Shown one piece after another: positions 1-8,698 of a stretch of 32,550 bases of DNA. The translations under genes were made by a program, and so were the position numbers. The notes under the pieces are model-generated. The model saw nothing but the letters and a program-made list of their open reading frames with translations. It was not told the DNA's origin and did no database searches. The DNA is from Chloroflexota bacterium (lineage in GTDB: Bacteria; Chloroflexota; Limnocylindria; Limnocylindrales; CSP1-4): the NCBI GenBank assembly GCA_016191425.1, contig JACPOR010000005.1, forward strand, positions 1 to 32,550. The letters run 5' to 3'. The first letter of the stretch is position 1. Every line of letters starts with the position of its first letter.

Positions 1-351
1 TCGATCGTCGCCAAGCTGCAGCAGGATCCCTCGATCGACTACATCGTGACGATGGGTGCACCCGTCGCTCTGGTCGCCCTCGACGCCATCGGGGTTGCGG
101 GCAGCAAGGCAAAGGTCGCGACCTTCGACCTGAACCTGGCCGCAGCCAACGCGATCAAGGATGGCAAGATCGCGATGGCGGTCGACGCCCAGCCGTATTT
201 GCAGGGGTACCTGGCCGTCGCTTCCCTGGTCCTGTTCAAGACCAACGGCAACGTCATCGGCGGCGGACTGCCAACGCTGACCGGCCCGGCGATCGTTGAC
301 GCCTCGAACATCGGAGTCATCCTGCCCTTCGCCAAGAACGGGACTCGATGA
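1..351 (+). CDS. Sugar ABC transporter substrate-binding protein (3' part only)
   Basis: The reading frame is open from base 1 and ends at TGA 349-351, so only the last 116 residues are present. They resemble the C-terminal lobe of periplasmic-binding-protein-like sugar receptors (ribose/xylose type): a 'DYIVTMGAPVA' strand-turn, 'KVATFDLN', then 'IKDGKIAMAVDAQPYLQGY', the stretch where the receptor family carries its conserved D-x-Q-P-Y-x-Q-G ligand and hinge segment. The role would be capture of a sugar outside the membrane and delivery to the permease encoded next (start 400). The N-terminus, including any signal peptide, lies outside the window. The family call is firm; the actual sugar cannot be deduced. 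Confidence 0.85.
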   Translation, partial: SIVAKLQQDPSIDYIVTMGAPVALVALDAIGVAGSKAKVATFDLNLAAANAIKDGKIAMAVDAQPYLQGYLAVASLVLFKTNGNVIGGGLPTLTGPAIVDASNIGVILPFAKNGTR

Positions 352-399
352 TCGATCCAGCAGGAGCGTGCATCGGATAGCCGTTCAGGTTGTCAGGCA

Positions 400-1461
400 G
401 TGAGCACAGGACTCGGGCGGCCGGAACCGGCCGCCCGGTCTTCAACCCGATGGTCGCCCCCGTCGCTGCTTCGGAAAATCCTGCTGAGGCGAGAGCTGAG
501 CGCCCTCGTCGCAGCGGTCGCGATCTTCATCCTGTTCTGGACGATCGCCGAACCATTCCGCTCCTGGGCTGCAATGGCGACGATCCTCTATCAGAGTGCG
601 ACGATCGGTCTGATGGCCGTCGCGGTCGCACTGCTTATGATCGGCGGCGAGTTCGACCTGTCGTCGGGCGTCGCGGTCGTGACGGCATCGATGGTGACGT
701 CGGTCCTGTCGGTGACGCTCGGTCTGCCCCTGTTCGTCAGCATGGCGCTCGCTCTCAGCGTGAGCATCGGGATCGGCGTGTTCAACGGTTGGCTCGTCAC
801 GAAGACGGGCATCCCGAGCTTCCTCATCACGCTCAGCGCGCTGTTCATGCTCTTCGGGCTCAACCTCGGCTTGACCAAGCTCGTGACGAACGCGGTTTCC
901 ACGCCGAGCGTTGCCGGCGTGGCCGGCTTCGACGTCATCAGGGCGATCTTCGCGTACAGGCTTCAATTTGGCGGCGAAGGCGGCCCGCAATTCAGCATCC
1001 TGATCATGTGGTGGTTCGTCTTCGTCGCCATCGCCACGTACGTGCTCCTGCGAACTCGTATCGGCAACTGGATCCTCGCGTCGGGGGGCAACGCGGCGAG
1101 TGCCCGGGCCGTGGGCGTCCCAACGAAGCGGGTCAAGATCGGACTCTTCGCGTTCGTCGGGTTCTCCGCCTGGTTCTACGCGATGCACCAGCTCTCGGCG
1201 TACAACACGGTCCAGGCCGGCTCGGGAGTGGGTGGTGAATTCCTGTACATCATCGCCGCGGTCGTCGGCGGTTGTGCGCTGACGGGCGGCGTGGGATCCG
1301 CGATCGGCTCGGCGATCGGGGCCCTGATCTACGGGATGACCGTGCAGGGGATTGTCTACGCGGGCTGGGATCCGAACTGGTTCAGGTTCTTCCTCGGCCT
1401 GATGCTGCTGCTCGCGGTGCTCCTCAACCTGAACGTCAAGCGGATGTCGGAGCGCATGTGA
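400..1461 (+). CDS. Sugar ABC transporter permease (RbsC/XylH type)
   Basis: A 353-residue, very hydrophobic protein of the BPD_transp_2 family, the membrane channel of ribose/xylose-type importers. Motifs include 'MIGGEFDLSSG' near residue 90 (family consensus I-G-x-I-D-L-S-x-G), 'NGWLVTKTGIPSFLITL' near 130 and 'GGNAASARAVGVPTKRVK' near 235, the cytoplasmic coupling loop that contacts the ATPase. About eight to ten membrane segments are visible. GTG at 400 is the chosen start; the first 25 residues are polar, so an internal start is possible. The stop TGA 1459-1461 overlaps the ATG of the ATPase gene by one base, which implies translational coupling. Confidence 0.9.
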   Translation: MSTGLGRPEPAARSSTRWSPPSLLRKILLRRELSALVAAVAIFILFWTIAEPFRSWAAMATILYQSATIGLMAVAVALLMIGGEFDLSSGVAVVTASMVTSVLSVTLGLPLFVSMALALSVSIGIGVFNGWLVTKTGIPSFLITLSALFMLFGLNLGLTKLVTNAVSTPSVAGVAGFDVIRAIFAYRLQFGGEGGPQFSILIMWWFVFVAIATYVLLRTRIGNWILASGGNAASARAVGVPTKRVKIGLFAFVGFSAWFYAMHQLSAYNTVQAGSGVGGEFLYIIAAVVGGCALTGGVGSAIGSAIGALIYGMTVQGIVYAGWDPNWFRFFLGLMLLLAVLLNLNVKRMSERM

Positions 1462-2264
1462 TGACCATGTCCCAAACGCCCATCATCGAGATGATCGACA
1501 TCGCCAAGTCGTACGGGCACATTCGCGCGCTCGAGGGCGTGAGCCTGGCTGTCCGCCCGGGCGAGGTCACGTGCGTGCTCGGCGACAACGGGGCGGGGAA
1601 GTCGACCCTAATCAAGATTATGGGTGGCCTTCACCAGGCCGACAGCGGCCAGATGAAGATCAACGGCGTGGACGCCCGCTTCAATTCGCCGCGGGACGCA
1701 CTTCATGCCGGGATCGCGACCGTCTACCAGGATCTCGCAGTCGTCGACCTGATGGAAACCTGGCGCAACTTCTTCCTCGGCTCGGAGCTGCGCAAGGACA
1801 TCCCCTTGGTCCGTCCCCTCGCCATCGAGAAGATGCGGAGCATCACGTCGGACGAGTTGGCCAAACTGGGGATCCACCTCGCGAGTGTCGATCAGCCGCT
1901 TGGAACGCTGTCCGGGGGCGAGCGACAGAGCGTCGCGATCGCGCGGGCCGTCTACTTCGGCGCGAAGGTGTTGATCCTGGATGAGCCGACGGCCGCCCTC
2001 GGCGTCAAGCAATCCGGGATCGTGCTCCGGTACGTCGCCAGGGCGCGCGAGTCCGGCGTAGGCGTGGTGTTCATCACCCATAACCCGCACCACGCGTACC
2101 TGATCGGAGACCAGTTCGCGGTTCTGAGCCTCGGGCGGATGAGCCTGAATGTGCGGCGGGACGAAATCACGCTGGACCACCTGATCCGCGAAATGGCCGG
2201 CGGGAGCGAGCTGACCGCGCTCGCACACGAGCTATCGCGCGACACGGTGCCGGCGACGACGTGA
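1461..2264 (+). CDS. Sugar ABC transporter ATP-binding protein, single domain
   Basis: A 267-residue ABC ATPase that energises the permease encoded just upstream. Walker A is 'GDNGAGKST' (about residue 42), the signature is 'LSGGERQSVAIARA' (about 152), Walker B is 'VLILDEPTAAL', and the switch histidine lies in 'ITHNPHHAY'. Most ribose/xylose importers use a roughly 500-residue ATPase with two fused nucleotide-binding domains (RbsA, XylG). This one has a single domain, as in FrcA-like systems, so it probably works as a homodimer. ATG 1461 is chosen because it sits on the permease stop; extending upstream would only read through permease sequence in another frame. Confidence 0.9.
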   Translation: MTMSQTPIIEMIDIAKSYGHIRALEGVSLAVRPGEVTCVLGDNGAGKSTLIKIMGGLHQADSGQMKINGVDARFNSPRDALHAGIATVYQDLAVVDLMETWRNFFLGSELRKDIPLVRPLAIEKMRSITSDELAKLGIHLASVDQPLGTLSGGERQSVAIARAVYFGAKVLILDEPTAALGVKQSGIVLRYVARARESGVGVVFITHNPHHAYLIGDQFAVLSLGRMSLNVRRDEITLDHLIREMAGGSELTALAHELSRDTVPATT

Positions 2265-3454
2265 CGATGGCCAGAGGCCGTGACCCCGTGAGGACCTCCG
2301 TCGCCGCTGTGCTGGAGGAGCCAGGCAGGATTGGACTTCGCCAGCTTGACGTGCCGGAGCCCGGGCCCGGCGCGGTGGTGATCGCCATCCATCTGTCGGG
2401 GATCTGTGGCACCGACAAACACACGTTCCGCGGAGAGTCCAGGCAGTACGCGGGCACGCCGCACGAGCGCGACCTCGTGTACCCGTTGATCTGCGGTCAT
2501 GAGAACGTCGGGACGGTGGCGAGCATCGGTGGACGCGTATTCGACAGCGGCGGGGTGGAACTCAGGGTCGGCGACCGGGTCGTGCCGGGCGCGAATCTGC
2601 CATGCGGACAGTGCTATTACTGCGCCAACAACTTTCCGTACTACTTCTGCCAGTCGCTCGAGGACTACGGCAACAGCCTCAACCTGTCGCGCTATCCCGG
2701 ACTATTCGGCGGCTGGTCGCAATACCTGTATCTACTGCCTGGCACTCCGATCTTCCGGGTACCGGAGGGGCTTCCCGACGAGGTCGCGGTCATCACCGAG
2801 GTGATGGCCGTGACGCACGGCGTCGACTCCGCTCTGGCCCTCCTTGGGGCCCAGGGTGGGAGTCGATCGGGTTTCTCTGTCCTCGTCGTGGGGATTGGAC
2901 CTCTCGGACTGTGCCACCTCGTCAAGAGCCGGATGCTCGGCGCAGGGTTCGTCGCCGCGACCGACCTCTTGACCGGACGCCTCGAGCGAGCTGCCCAGTT
3001 CGGCGTCGACCTCGCGCTGGATGCCGCGTCGACGAGCGCCAACGAGCGGGTGGCAGGCATCCTGGACGCAACCGATGGGCGCGGAGTCGACATCGCGCTC
3101 GACTGCAGTGGCGTGCCGGCGACGTTCAGGGAGGCTCTCCGAGTCGTGCGCACCGGGGGCGTGGTCGTCGAATCGGGTGCGTTCGTGGACATGGGTCTTG
3201 TCCAGATCAATCCGAACTCGGACATCTGCAGTCGCAACGTGTCCGTGCTGGGCATCGGCGGAGAGAAGGCGACCGAGTACGAGCCATCAATGCGGCTCAT
3301 GCTCGCCAATCTCGACCGATACCCACTCCGGACGATCGTCTCGCACATCCTCCCACTGGACCGGGCACAGGACGCGGTCCTGCTGGCGCAGTCCGACGAG
3401 GCGATGCAGGTCGCGCTGGACCCGAGGCTTCCGCTCGGGAGCGAGATCGACTGA
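2261..3454 (+). CDS. Zinc-dependent medium-chain alcohol/polyol dehydrogenase
   Basis: A 397-residue MDR-family dehydrogenase related to sorbitol and threonine dehydrogenases, expected to oxidise a sugar alcohol or similar hydroxyl with NAD(P)+. Catalytic zinc ligands are visible as the cysteine in 'GICGTDKHT' (about residue 50) and the His-Glu pair in 'ICGHEN' (about 80). A structural-zinc lobe follows as 'CGQCYYC' plus a further cysteine (about 115-130). The nucleotide-binding fold is 'VLVVGIGPLGLCH' (about 210), with an acidic residue at the end of the next strand ('ATDLL') that favours NAD. GTG 2261 overlaps the ATPase stop by four bases; ATG 2267 is an alternative. Its place after the transporter suggests it acts on the imported substrate. 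The substrate itself is unknown. Confidence 0.85.
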   Translation: MTMARGRDPVRTSVAAVLEEPGRIGLRQLDVPEPGPGAVVIAIHLSGICGTDKHTFRGESRQYAGTPHERDLVYPLICGHENVGTVASIGGRVFDSGGVELRVGDRVVPGANLPCGQCYYCANNFPYYFCQSLEDYGNSLNLSRYPGLFGGWSQYLYLLPGTPIFRVPEGLPDEVAVITEVMAVTHGVDSALALLGAQGGSRSGFSVLVVGIGPLGLCHLVKSRMLGAGFVAATDLLTGRLERAAQFGVDLALDAASTSANERVAGILDATDGRGVDIALDCSGVPATFREALRVVRTGGVVVESGAFVDMGLVQINPNSDICSRNVSVLGIGGEKATEYEPSMRLMLANLDRYPLRTIVSHILPLDRAQDAVLLAQSDEAMQVALDPRLPLGSEID

Positions 3455-3573
3455 TCAGCCAGGTCGTGACCTGTGAAGGTGAGAACGATCGCTCCAAGGC
3501 CGTCATGCGCCTGCCTGCCTCGCATGGCTCGATTGGTCGCCACCCATCGACGGGCGATGCCCGGGCTCGCCGC
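3455..3573. other. Short intergenic stretch
   Basis: Non-coding as far as can be seen. It separates the plus-strand dehydrogenase from the minus-strand gene remnant that ends at 3574. No terminator hairpin with a U-tract and no promoter-like hexamer pair stand out. Confidence 0.4.
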
Positions 3574-3740
3574 TCAGAGGTCGGCCTTCACCCCGACGAG
3601 GCGACTGCCGATGGCGAGGCCCGCTCGTGCCAATCGCCGCGCGACGCGATTGCCGATCCATGAGCGCTCGAAGAGCACCTTGCCGGCATGCCACGACCGC
3701 CCCGGGGCGCGGAGGACCAGCGTCGGGTCCGGCTTGCGAG
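3574..3740 (-). pseudogene. C-terminal remnant of an unidentified gene cut by the IS21 element
   Basis: On the minus strand an open frame ends at TGA 3574-3576 and reads convincingly protein-like over its last ~55 residues: 'KPDPTLVLRAPGRSW', 'KVLFERSWIGNRVARR', 'LAIGSRLVGVKADL'. It has no start of its own. Toward higher coordinates it runs into sequence typical of an IS21 end near 3741. The simplest reading is the 3' end of a host gene whose 5' part was lost or displaced by the insertion. I do not recognise the family. A chance open frame in high-GC DNA cannot be excluded. Confidence 0.4.
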
Positions 3741-3797
3741 TGATAGCGTGAAATGGACCCACCCAGGGGCGGAATGATCGGCTAACGCAGGACCACG

Positions 3798-5346
3798 TTG
3801 ACCCTCCAGCCATCCAGTACGGTGCCGGTGTTGAACGCCGCGGCCGGCCTGGAGGAAAAGTTGATCAAGGTGGTCGAGATCGAGCGTATCCGGTACGCCC
3901 ACTTCCGGGAAGGGTCGAGCATCCGCGAGCTCGCCCGGACCCTCCACCACAGCCGGACGACGATCCGGCGCGCCCTCGAGGACTCGGGGCCTTGGACGTA
4001 CCGCCGGACGCGGCGCCGGCCGGCCCCGGTCGTGGACGCGGTCGCCCCACTCATCGAGGGCTGGCTCGAGGCCGATGAGGCGGTCCACCGCAAGCAGCGC
4101 CACACCGCCCGGCGGATCTGTTAGCGCCTCCGCGACGAGCATGGCTTCACGGGTGGCGAGCCGACCGTCCGGGCGTGGGTGAGAGCCCACCGCCGGGCGA
4201 GCCTGCGCGGGGTGACGATCCCGCTCGCCCACGACCCGGGCGCGGAGGCCCAGATCGACTTCGGCGAGGCGCGCGTCCGGATCGCCGGGGTCGAGACGGT
4301 CGTCGCCCTGTTCTGCGCGCGGCTGGCCCACTCGACCCGCGACGTCGTGGTCGCCTATCCGGCCGAGAACCGCTCGGCCTGGTTCGACGGCCACGTCCGG
4401 GCGTTCGAGACCTGGGGCGGGGCGCCGGCCACGATCTGGTACGACAACCCGTCCGGGCTCGGCTCGTTCCGGCGGGGCACCTTCCACCCGGCGCCGGAGT
4501 TCCTCGGCCTCCAGAGCGCGTACCGTTTCCGCTCGCACCACTGCACGCCGGGCGAGGGCCATGAGAAGGGCCTCGTCGGCTATGCCCGGCGACCGTACCT
4601 CGTGCCGGTTCCCGAGGTCGCCTCGTTCGACGAGCTCAACACCTTCCTTGCCCGGGCCACCGCGGCCGAGGAGCGACGACGACGAGCCGGCCGGAACGAG
4701 ACCGTCGGCGAGCGCTTCGCCGCCGAGCGGCCCTTGCTCGCCCCGCTCCCGATCCGGCCGTTCTTGCCCTGCACCCGTCATCCGGTCCGGGCGTCGGGTC
4801 AGGCCCTCGTCGCCTTCGATGGCAGCCGCTACTCGGTGCCGGTCCGCCATGCGGGAGCCGCGCTGTGGCTGCGGGCGTACGCCACGACGGTCGAGCTCTG
4901 GACGGCCACGACGATCATCGCCCGCCATCCGCGGGCGACGGCCAGGGGGACGCTCACCACCGATTTCTGGCATTACCTGCCGGCCCTCGTCCGCAAGCCC
5001 GGCGCCTTCGCCAACGCGATCCCGGTCCGCCAGGCGGCCTTCCCGGCCGAGGTGGCGGCCATATCCTCGACGCCCTCGAGGCGGCCCACCCGGACAATCG
5101 CCGGCGGGCCCACGCGAGTTCCTCGCGATCTGTGCCGAGGGAGCCGATGTCGAACCGGTCCGCTGGCGGGCAGCCTGTGCGACGGCGCTCGCCCGGGGCG
5201 ACGCGACGGCAGCCGGCGTCCGGGCGGCCATTCTCGGGACGCTCCAGCCGGCGGGACCGGTCGGCCTGCCGGCCCCCCCGGCCTCGGTCAGTGTCGGTGC
5301 CGGCGACGTCGACCAGTACAGTCGGTTGCTCGGGTCGCGGTCGTGA
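3798..5346 (+). pseudogene. istA: IS21 transposase IstA, inactivated
   Basis: Reading starts near TTG 3798. An N-terminal helix-turn-helix ('FREGSSIRELARTLHHSRTT') is followed by an in-frame TAG at 4122-4124, where 'IC*R' stands in place of an expected I-W-E-R. The same frame then resumes with the DDE core: Asp in 'EAQIDFGEARV' (about 4255), Asp in 'IWYDNPSG' (about 4440) and Glu in 'GEGHEKGLVGYARR' (about 4560). Near 5055-5060 the reading moves to another frame ('HILDALEAAHPDN'). Near 5112 it moves again ('REFLAICAEGADV') and ends at TGA 5344-5346. Catalytic residues survive but the frame does not, so this is a decayed copy. Recent decay is likely because similarity is otherwise easy to follow. 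Confidence 0.85.
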
Positions 5347-5703
5347 GCGCGCTCGTGCCCGAGCTCCTCGTGCGGGCCCACGCCAAGAGGTTGCGGCTGC
5401 CGGTGATGGCGAGCCAGGCCGTCCGCTTCGCCGAGGAGGCGGCGACCGCCGGCCACGGACCGCTGGAGTTCCTGGCCGCCCTCCTGTCGGCCGAGGTCGC
5501 CGGACGTGACGTGAACGTCGAGCGCAGCCAGATCGCGGCGGCCCGCTTCCCCGAGCTCAAGGAGCTGTCCGAGTTCGACTTCGGAGCGATCGCCTCGCTC
5601 AACGCGCCGCTCGTCGCCGAGCTCGCCCGGGGCGCCTACCTCGAGCGGCGCGAGGTGATCCTCGCCGTCGGTCCCCCGGGCACCGGCAAGACGCACATCG
5701 CGA
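5343..5703 (+). pseudogene. istB: IS21 helper ATPase IstB, truncated
   Basis: GTG 5343 overlaps the istA stop by four bases, the usual IS21 arrangement. About 120 residues of the AAA+ helper are present: an N-terminal helical region ('LRLPVMASQAVRFAEEAA'), 'FDFGAIASLNAPLVAELA' and the Walker A motif 'GPPGTGKTHIA' ending near 5702. An intact IstB is about 250 residues and continues with Walker B and sensor motifs. Here the sequence switches abruptly to unrelated DNA, although the frame stays open to 5924 across the tRNA. That extension is not IstB. Confidence 0.8.
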
Positions 5704-5835
5704 ATCCAGCCCGCATCCCCGGCGTCGTGCTCCCGCGTGATCGAACCTGGCCGCGTCGTCCACCTTGTCCACGCGCGATCCAGGACCATTTCGAACACAC
5801 CAGAACGGACCGGCGTACGGCTCGGTCGGACGACA
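5704..5835. other. Unassigned sequence between the IS remnant and tRNA-Lys
   Basis: This stretch of about 130 bases lies downstream of the tRNA 3' end, reading on the tRNA strand. Neither strand shows a recognisable protein. It marks the right-hand deletion junction of the IS21 copy. Confidence 0.4.
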
Positions 5836-5910
5836 TGGAGGGCCCGGTGGGATTCGAACCCACGACACGAGGATTAAAAGTCCCCTGCTCTGCCGCTGAG
5901 CTACGGGCCC
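5836..5910 (-). tRNA. tRNA-Lys (anticodon TTT)
   Basis: The reverse complement folds as a complete cloverleaf. The 7-bp acceptor stem is GGGCCCG paired with CGGGCCC, the D-stem is GCTC/GAGC, and the anticodon stem is GGGGA/TCCTC (one G-T pair) with loop CTTTTAA. The variable loop is GTGTC, and the T-arm is GTGGG-TTCGAAT-CCCAC. The anticodon TTT reads lysine codons AAA/AAG. The discriminator base is followed by an encoded CCA (5836-5838 on the plus strand). Length is 72 bases plus CCA. It is transcribed toward the IS21 remnant. Confidence 0.95.
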
Positions 5911-5922
5911 CGCGTGAAGCGT

Positions 5923-5999
5923 AGCCGACGGGGGGGCCACCGACCGACAGCTCCTGCAGCCGACGGGGGGGCCACCGACCGACAGCTCCTGCAGCCGAC
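5923..5999. repeat. 35-bp tandem duplication (about 2.2 copies)
   Basis: Two identical 35-base units (5923-5957 and 5958-5992) begin 'agccgacggggggg', and a third partial unit starts at 5993. They lie just upstream of the tRNA-Lys gene, 12 bases from its 5' end. Each unit contains a run of seven or eight G. The region could hold the tRNA promoter or be a simple slippage product; no function can be assigned. Confidence 0.85.
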
Positions 6000-6016
6000 C
6001 TCGTCGGCCGGCTCCG

Positions 6017-7009
6017 TCAGCGCCCCTCGTAGACCTCGGGGTTCACGGGCGTCGGGAGGCGCACGCCGCGAACCCCGGCGAGGAGATTCGCGGCGGCCAT
6101 GGCGGCCATCTTGCCGCGGGTGCCCCGGGAGGCCGACGCGATGTGAGGTACCACGAGACAGTTGTCCAGAGTCAGCAGAGGATCGTCGGTCGGGATCGGC
6201 TCCGGGTCGGTGACATCGAGCGCCGCAGCGAAGATGACGCCATCGCGGAGCGCCTCGTAGAGCGATTTCGGGTCCACGACCGGACCCCGCGATGTGTTCA
6301 CCAGCACCGCGGATGGCTTCATCCAGCCGAGACGTTCCGCGTTCATCAGGTGCCGCGTCTCGGGCGTGAGATTGACGTGGAGGGACACGAAGTCGGCCCG
6401 CCCGAGGAGCTCATCGAGCGGCACGAACGCGGCGCCCAGAGGACCCTCGATCTCACTCGGTAGCCGCGCGACGTCGTGGTACAGGATCGTCATGCCGAAC
6501 CCCATGGCCCGCCGGGCGACGGCCTGTCCGATCCGCCCGAAGCCAACGATCCCAAGGGTCGCGCCGTGCACGTCCGGGCCGAGCAGGAGCATCGGTCCCC
6601 AGGTCTTCCACCGACCGCCCCGGACGTACCGATCACCCTCCGGCACGCGGCGCGCGGCGGCCATCAGCAGGGTCCAGGCAAGGTCCGCCGTCGTGTCCGT
6701 GAGGACGCCCGGAGTATTGCCCACCGCAACGCCGCGGCGGGTACAGGCCGCAACGTCGACGTTGTCGAACCCCACGGCATAGTTCGAGACCACCCTGAGC
6801 TGCGGGCCGGCGCGATCGAGGAACTCGTCATCAACTCGGTCGGTGAGGAGGGTCAGGACGCCGTCGCAGCCTTCGATGGCACGGAGCAGCTCCTCCCGCG
6901 GTGGCGGCAGCTCGTCCTCCCAGACACGCGCGTCACAGGCCTCGACGACGGCTCGCAGGCCGTCCTCCGGGATCACCCGGGCGACGAAGACGCGCGGGCG
7001 GCCGGCCAC
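6017..7009 (-). CDS. D-2-hydroxyacid dehydrogenase (glyoxylate/hydroxypyruvate reductase-like)
   Basis: A 330-residue NAD(P)-dependent D-isomer-specific 2-hydroxyacid dehydrogenase, full length for the GyaR/GhrB group. The nucleotide site is '[14 protein letters not shown]' (about 153). The catalytic triad is visible as Arg in '[10 protein letters not shown]' (about 240), Glu in 'DVTDPEPIP' (about 270) and His in 'VPHIASAS' (about 290). It likely interconverts glyoxylate/glycolate or hydroxypyruvate/glycerate. D-3-phosphoglycerate dehydrogenase is less likely because there is no C-terminal regulatory domain. The start is GTG 7007-7009, two bases after the aminotransferase stop, so the two genes form one unit. 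With an aminotransferase, this pairing suits 2-oxoacid/amino-acid interconversion such as a glycine-serine-glyoxylate route. Confidence 0.85.
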   Translation of the reverse strand: MAGRPRVFVARVIPEDGLRAVVEACDARVWEDELPPPREELLRAIEGCDGVLTLLTDRVDDEFLDRAGPQLRVVSNYAVGFDNVDVAACTRRGVAVGNTPGVLTDTTADLAWTLLMAAARRVPEGDRYVRGGRWKTWGPMLLLGPDVHGATLGIVGFGRIGQAVARRAMGFGMTILYHDVARLPSEIEGPLGAAFVPLDELLGRADFVSLHVNLTPETRHLMNAERLGWMKPSAVLVNTSRGPVVDPKSLYEALRDGVIFAAALDVTDPEPIPTDDPLLTLDNCLVVPHIASASRGTRGKMAAMAAANLLAGVRGVRLPTPVNPEVYEGR

Positions 7010-7011
7010 GC

Positions 7012-8202
7012 TCAGCCTCGAGCCGCGACCAGCGGCTCGACGACGTTGCGGATCCGGCCGAGGGCCTCGGAGAGGTTGGGCCGCGAGTTCGCGTACGAGA
7101 TCCGGATGTGATTGCTGCCGACCTCTCCGAATGCCGAGCCGGCCAACACGCAGACACCCGCCTCGTTGAGCAGCCGGTCGGCCAGCTCGGCGCCGTCGAG
7201 CCCTGTCGCGGAGATCTCCGGGAAGACATAGAACGCCGCATGCGGCTGGATGCAGGTGATCCCCGGGATCGCGTTCAGGCCATCCACGACCAGGTCCCGG
7301 CGGGCCCTGAACTCCTTCACCATCGCGTCGATCTCATCCTGCGGCCCGTTGAGGGCCTCGATGGCGGCGATCTGGCTGAACGTGGACGTGCACGAGATCG
7401 AGTTGATGATCAATCGGCTGTATGGGTACAGGAGTGTGTCCGGCAGGATCGCGTAGCCGAGCCGCCAGCCCGTCATGGCGTAGGTCTTGCTGAACCCGTC
7501 GAGAACGATCGTTCGTTCGGCCATGCCGGGGATCGAGGCGATCGAGACGTGCTCGCCCTCGTACACGATCCGACCGTAGATCTCGTCGGCCAGGACGACG
7601 AGATCGTGGCGCAGGGCCAGCTCAGCGATCCGGACGATGTCGCCACGGGTGAACAATCCGCCCGTCGGGTTGGCCGGCGAGTTGAGCACGAGCATGCGGG
7701 TCTTCTTCGTGACCAGCGACTCCAGCTCATCGAGGTCCGCCCGGAACTCGAGTTCCTGGCGAATGGGCAGGGGCACCACCGTCCCACCGGCAAACCCCGC
7801 CATGGATCCGTAGATCGGGTAACCGGGGTCCGGCACGATGACCTCGTCGCCCGGCTCGATGAGCGCGATCATCGCGTAGTACATGATCGGCTTGGCGCCG
7901 GGGGTCACGACCACGTGATCCGCCAGGACGGGGAATCCCTTCCGGGCCGACGCGTCCGCGGCGATGGCCTCCCGAAGCTTCGGCAGGCCGAAGTAGGGTC
8001 CGTAGTGGGTGAAGCCATCATCGAGTGCCCGCTTTGCCGCCTCCCGAATGTTGGCCGGCGTGTCGAAATCCGGCTCCCCGATTTCCAGGTGGATGACGGA
8101 GCGGCCGGTGGCTTCCAGGGCACGGGCACGAGCGGCGGCCTCGAACGCCGTTTCTGTTCCAATGACATCCATGCGAGCGGCAATACGCATGCCCCGCATC
8201 AT
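7012..8202 (-). CDS. Class I/II pyridoxal-phosphate aminotransferase (aspartate aminotransferase-like)
   Basis: A 396-residue fold-type I aminotransferase. The N-terminal '[12 protein letters not shown]' strand (about 38) and '[15 protein letters not shown]' are family hallmarks. 'NSPANPTGG' (about 175) contains the Asn that binds PLP. '[11 protein letters not shown]' supplies the PLP Asp/Tyr, and '[17 protein letters not shown]' (about 230-247) supplies the Schiff-base lysine and phosphate-binding arginine. The C-terminal substrate arginine lies in 'NHIRISYAN'. The donor and acceptor cannot be fixed from sequence; aspartate, alanine or another amino acid is possible. ATG 8200-8202 is used, and ATG 8188-8190 ('[11 protein letters not shown]') is equally plausible. 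It diverges from the DUF2203 gene across only 20 bases. Confidence 0.85.
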   Translation of the reverse strand: MMRGMRIAARMDVIGTETAFEAAARARALEATGRSVIHLEIGEPDFDTPANIREAAKRALDDGFTHYGPYFGLPKLREAIAADASARKGFPVLADHVVVTPGAKPIMYYAMIALIEPGDEVIVPDPGYPIYGSMAGFAGGTVVPLPIRQELEFRADLDELESLVTKKTRMLVLNSPANPTGGLFTRGDIVRIAELALRHDLVVLADEIYGRIVYEGEHVSIASIPGMAERTIVLDGFSKTYAMTGWRLGYAILPDTLLYPYSRLIINSISCTSTFSQIAAIEALNGPQDEIDAMVKEFRARRDLVVDGLNAIPGITCIQPHAAFYVFPEISATGLDGAELADRLLNEAGVCVLAGSAFGEVGSNHIRISYANSRPNLSEALGRIRNVVEPLVAARG

Positions 8203-8222
8203 ACGAGCCTAAGATCAACGCG

Positions 8223-8666
8223 ATGGCCCGCTTCTACTCGATCGACGACGCCAACGCCGCCCTGCCCGATGTCGAGCGCATCCTGCTCGACCTCCGTGAT
8301 CAGCGGACGGAGCTGATCCGACTGCGGGACGCGGTGATCGAAACATCGGGGGGCGAGCGCGGGACGGCCGACCGGACCGGACGGCCGTCCGGCTCCGTGG
8401 CGGAGGCCGGCATCCAGGCGGACGATCGGCGACGACTCCGGCTCCGGATGCAGGGGTTGATCGATCAGATGCAGGCCGGCGTGACCCGCCTCGTCGAGCG
8501 CGACGTGACGCTCCGGGAAATCGAGGCTGGCCTCATTGACTTCCCGGCGCTCGTGAACGGTCGCCAGGTCTGGTTGTGCTGGCGCCTCGGTGAAGGGGAC
8601 ATCGCCTGGTGGCACGAGCTCGGCGACGGCTTCGGCGGCCGAGTCGCCCTCGCCGACCTGACCTGA
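8223..8666 (+). CDS. DUF2203 family protein
   Basis: A 147-residue protein matching DUF2203, a short family of unknown function found in several bacterial phyla. The N-terminal 'RFYSIDDANAALPDVERIL' and the C-terminal 'IDFPALVNGRQVWLCWRLGE' with 'IAWWHE' are the recognisable conserved blocks. Between them, residues about 55-100 form a charged, probably helical or coiled-coil segment. No catalytic motif is apparent. ATG 8223 is the first start after the divergent aminotransferase gene. The rhodanese gene follows 32 bases downstream on the same strand. Confidence 0.8.
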   Translation: MARFYSIDDANAALPDVERILLDLRDQRTELIRLRDAVIETSGGERGTADRTGRPSGSVAEAGIQADDRRRLRLRMQGLIDQMQAGVTRLVERDVTLREIEAGLIDFPALVNGRQVWLCWRLGEGDIAWWHELGDGFGGRVALADLT

Positions 8667-8698
8667 ACTCCAACAACCCGTCCCACGCGAGGCGCCGC

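Larger units (their letters stand above)
3741..5703 (+). mobile_element. Degenerate, 3'-truncated IS21-family insertion sequence
   Basis: The segment carries istA and istB in the canonical IS21 order with a 4-base overlap. istA is broken by a stop and two frame changes, and istB stops resembling IstB immediately after its Walker A motif. The left boundary at about 3741 is an inference: 'tgatagcgtgaaatggaccc' has the TG start and terminal-repeat feel of IS21 ends. No matching right end or target duplication is visible, consistent with deletion of the right third. The element is therefore expected to be immobile. Confidence 0.7.

Noticed and set aside
3588-5798. A 736-codon open frame on the minus strand across the IS21 region
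   Set aside because: It is antisense to clear istA/istB sequence, very rich in Arg/Gly/Asp, and has no recognisable motif; it is a high-GC shadow.
5836-5910. tRNA-Lys as an attachment site for an integrated element
   Set aside because: No integrase gene and no second copy of the tRNA 3' end are visible in the window; IS21 elements do not use tRNA sites.
5343-5924. Reading istB through the tRNA-Lys gene as one long protein
   Set aside because: Similarity to IstB stops at about 5702 and the remaining frame runs antisense through a complete tRNA.
6901-8316. A 471-codon plus-strand open frame
   Set aside because: Antisense to the hydroxyacid dehydrogenase and aminotransferase genes, which carry complete catalytic motifs.
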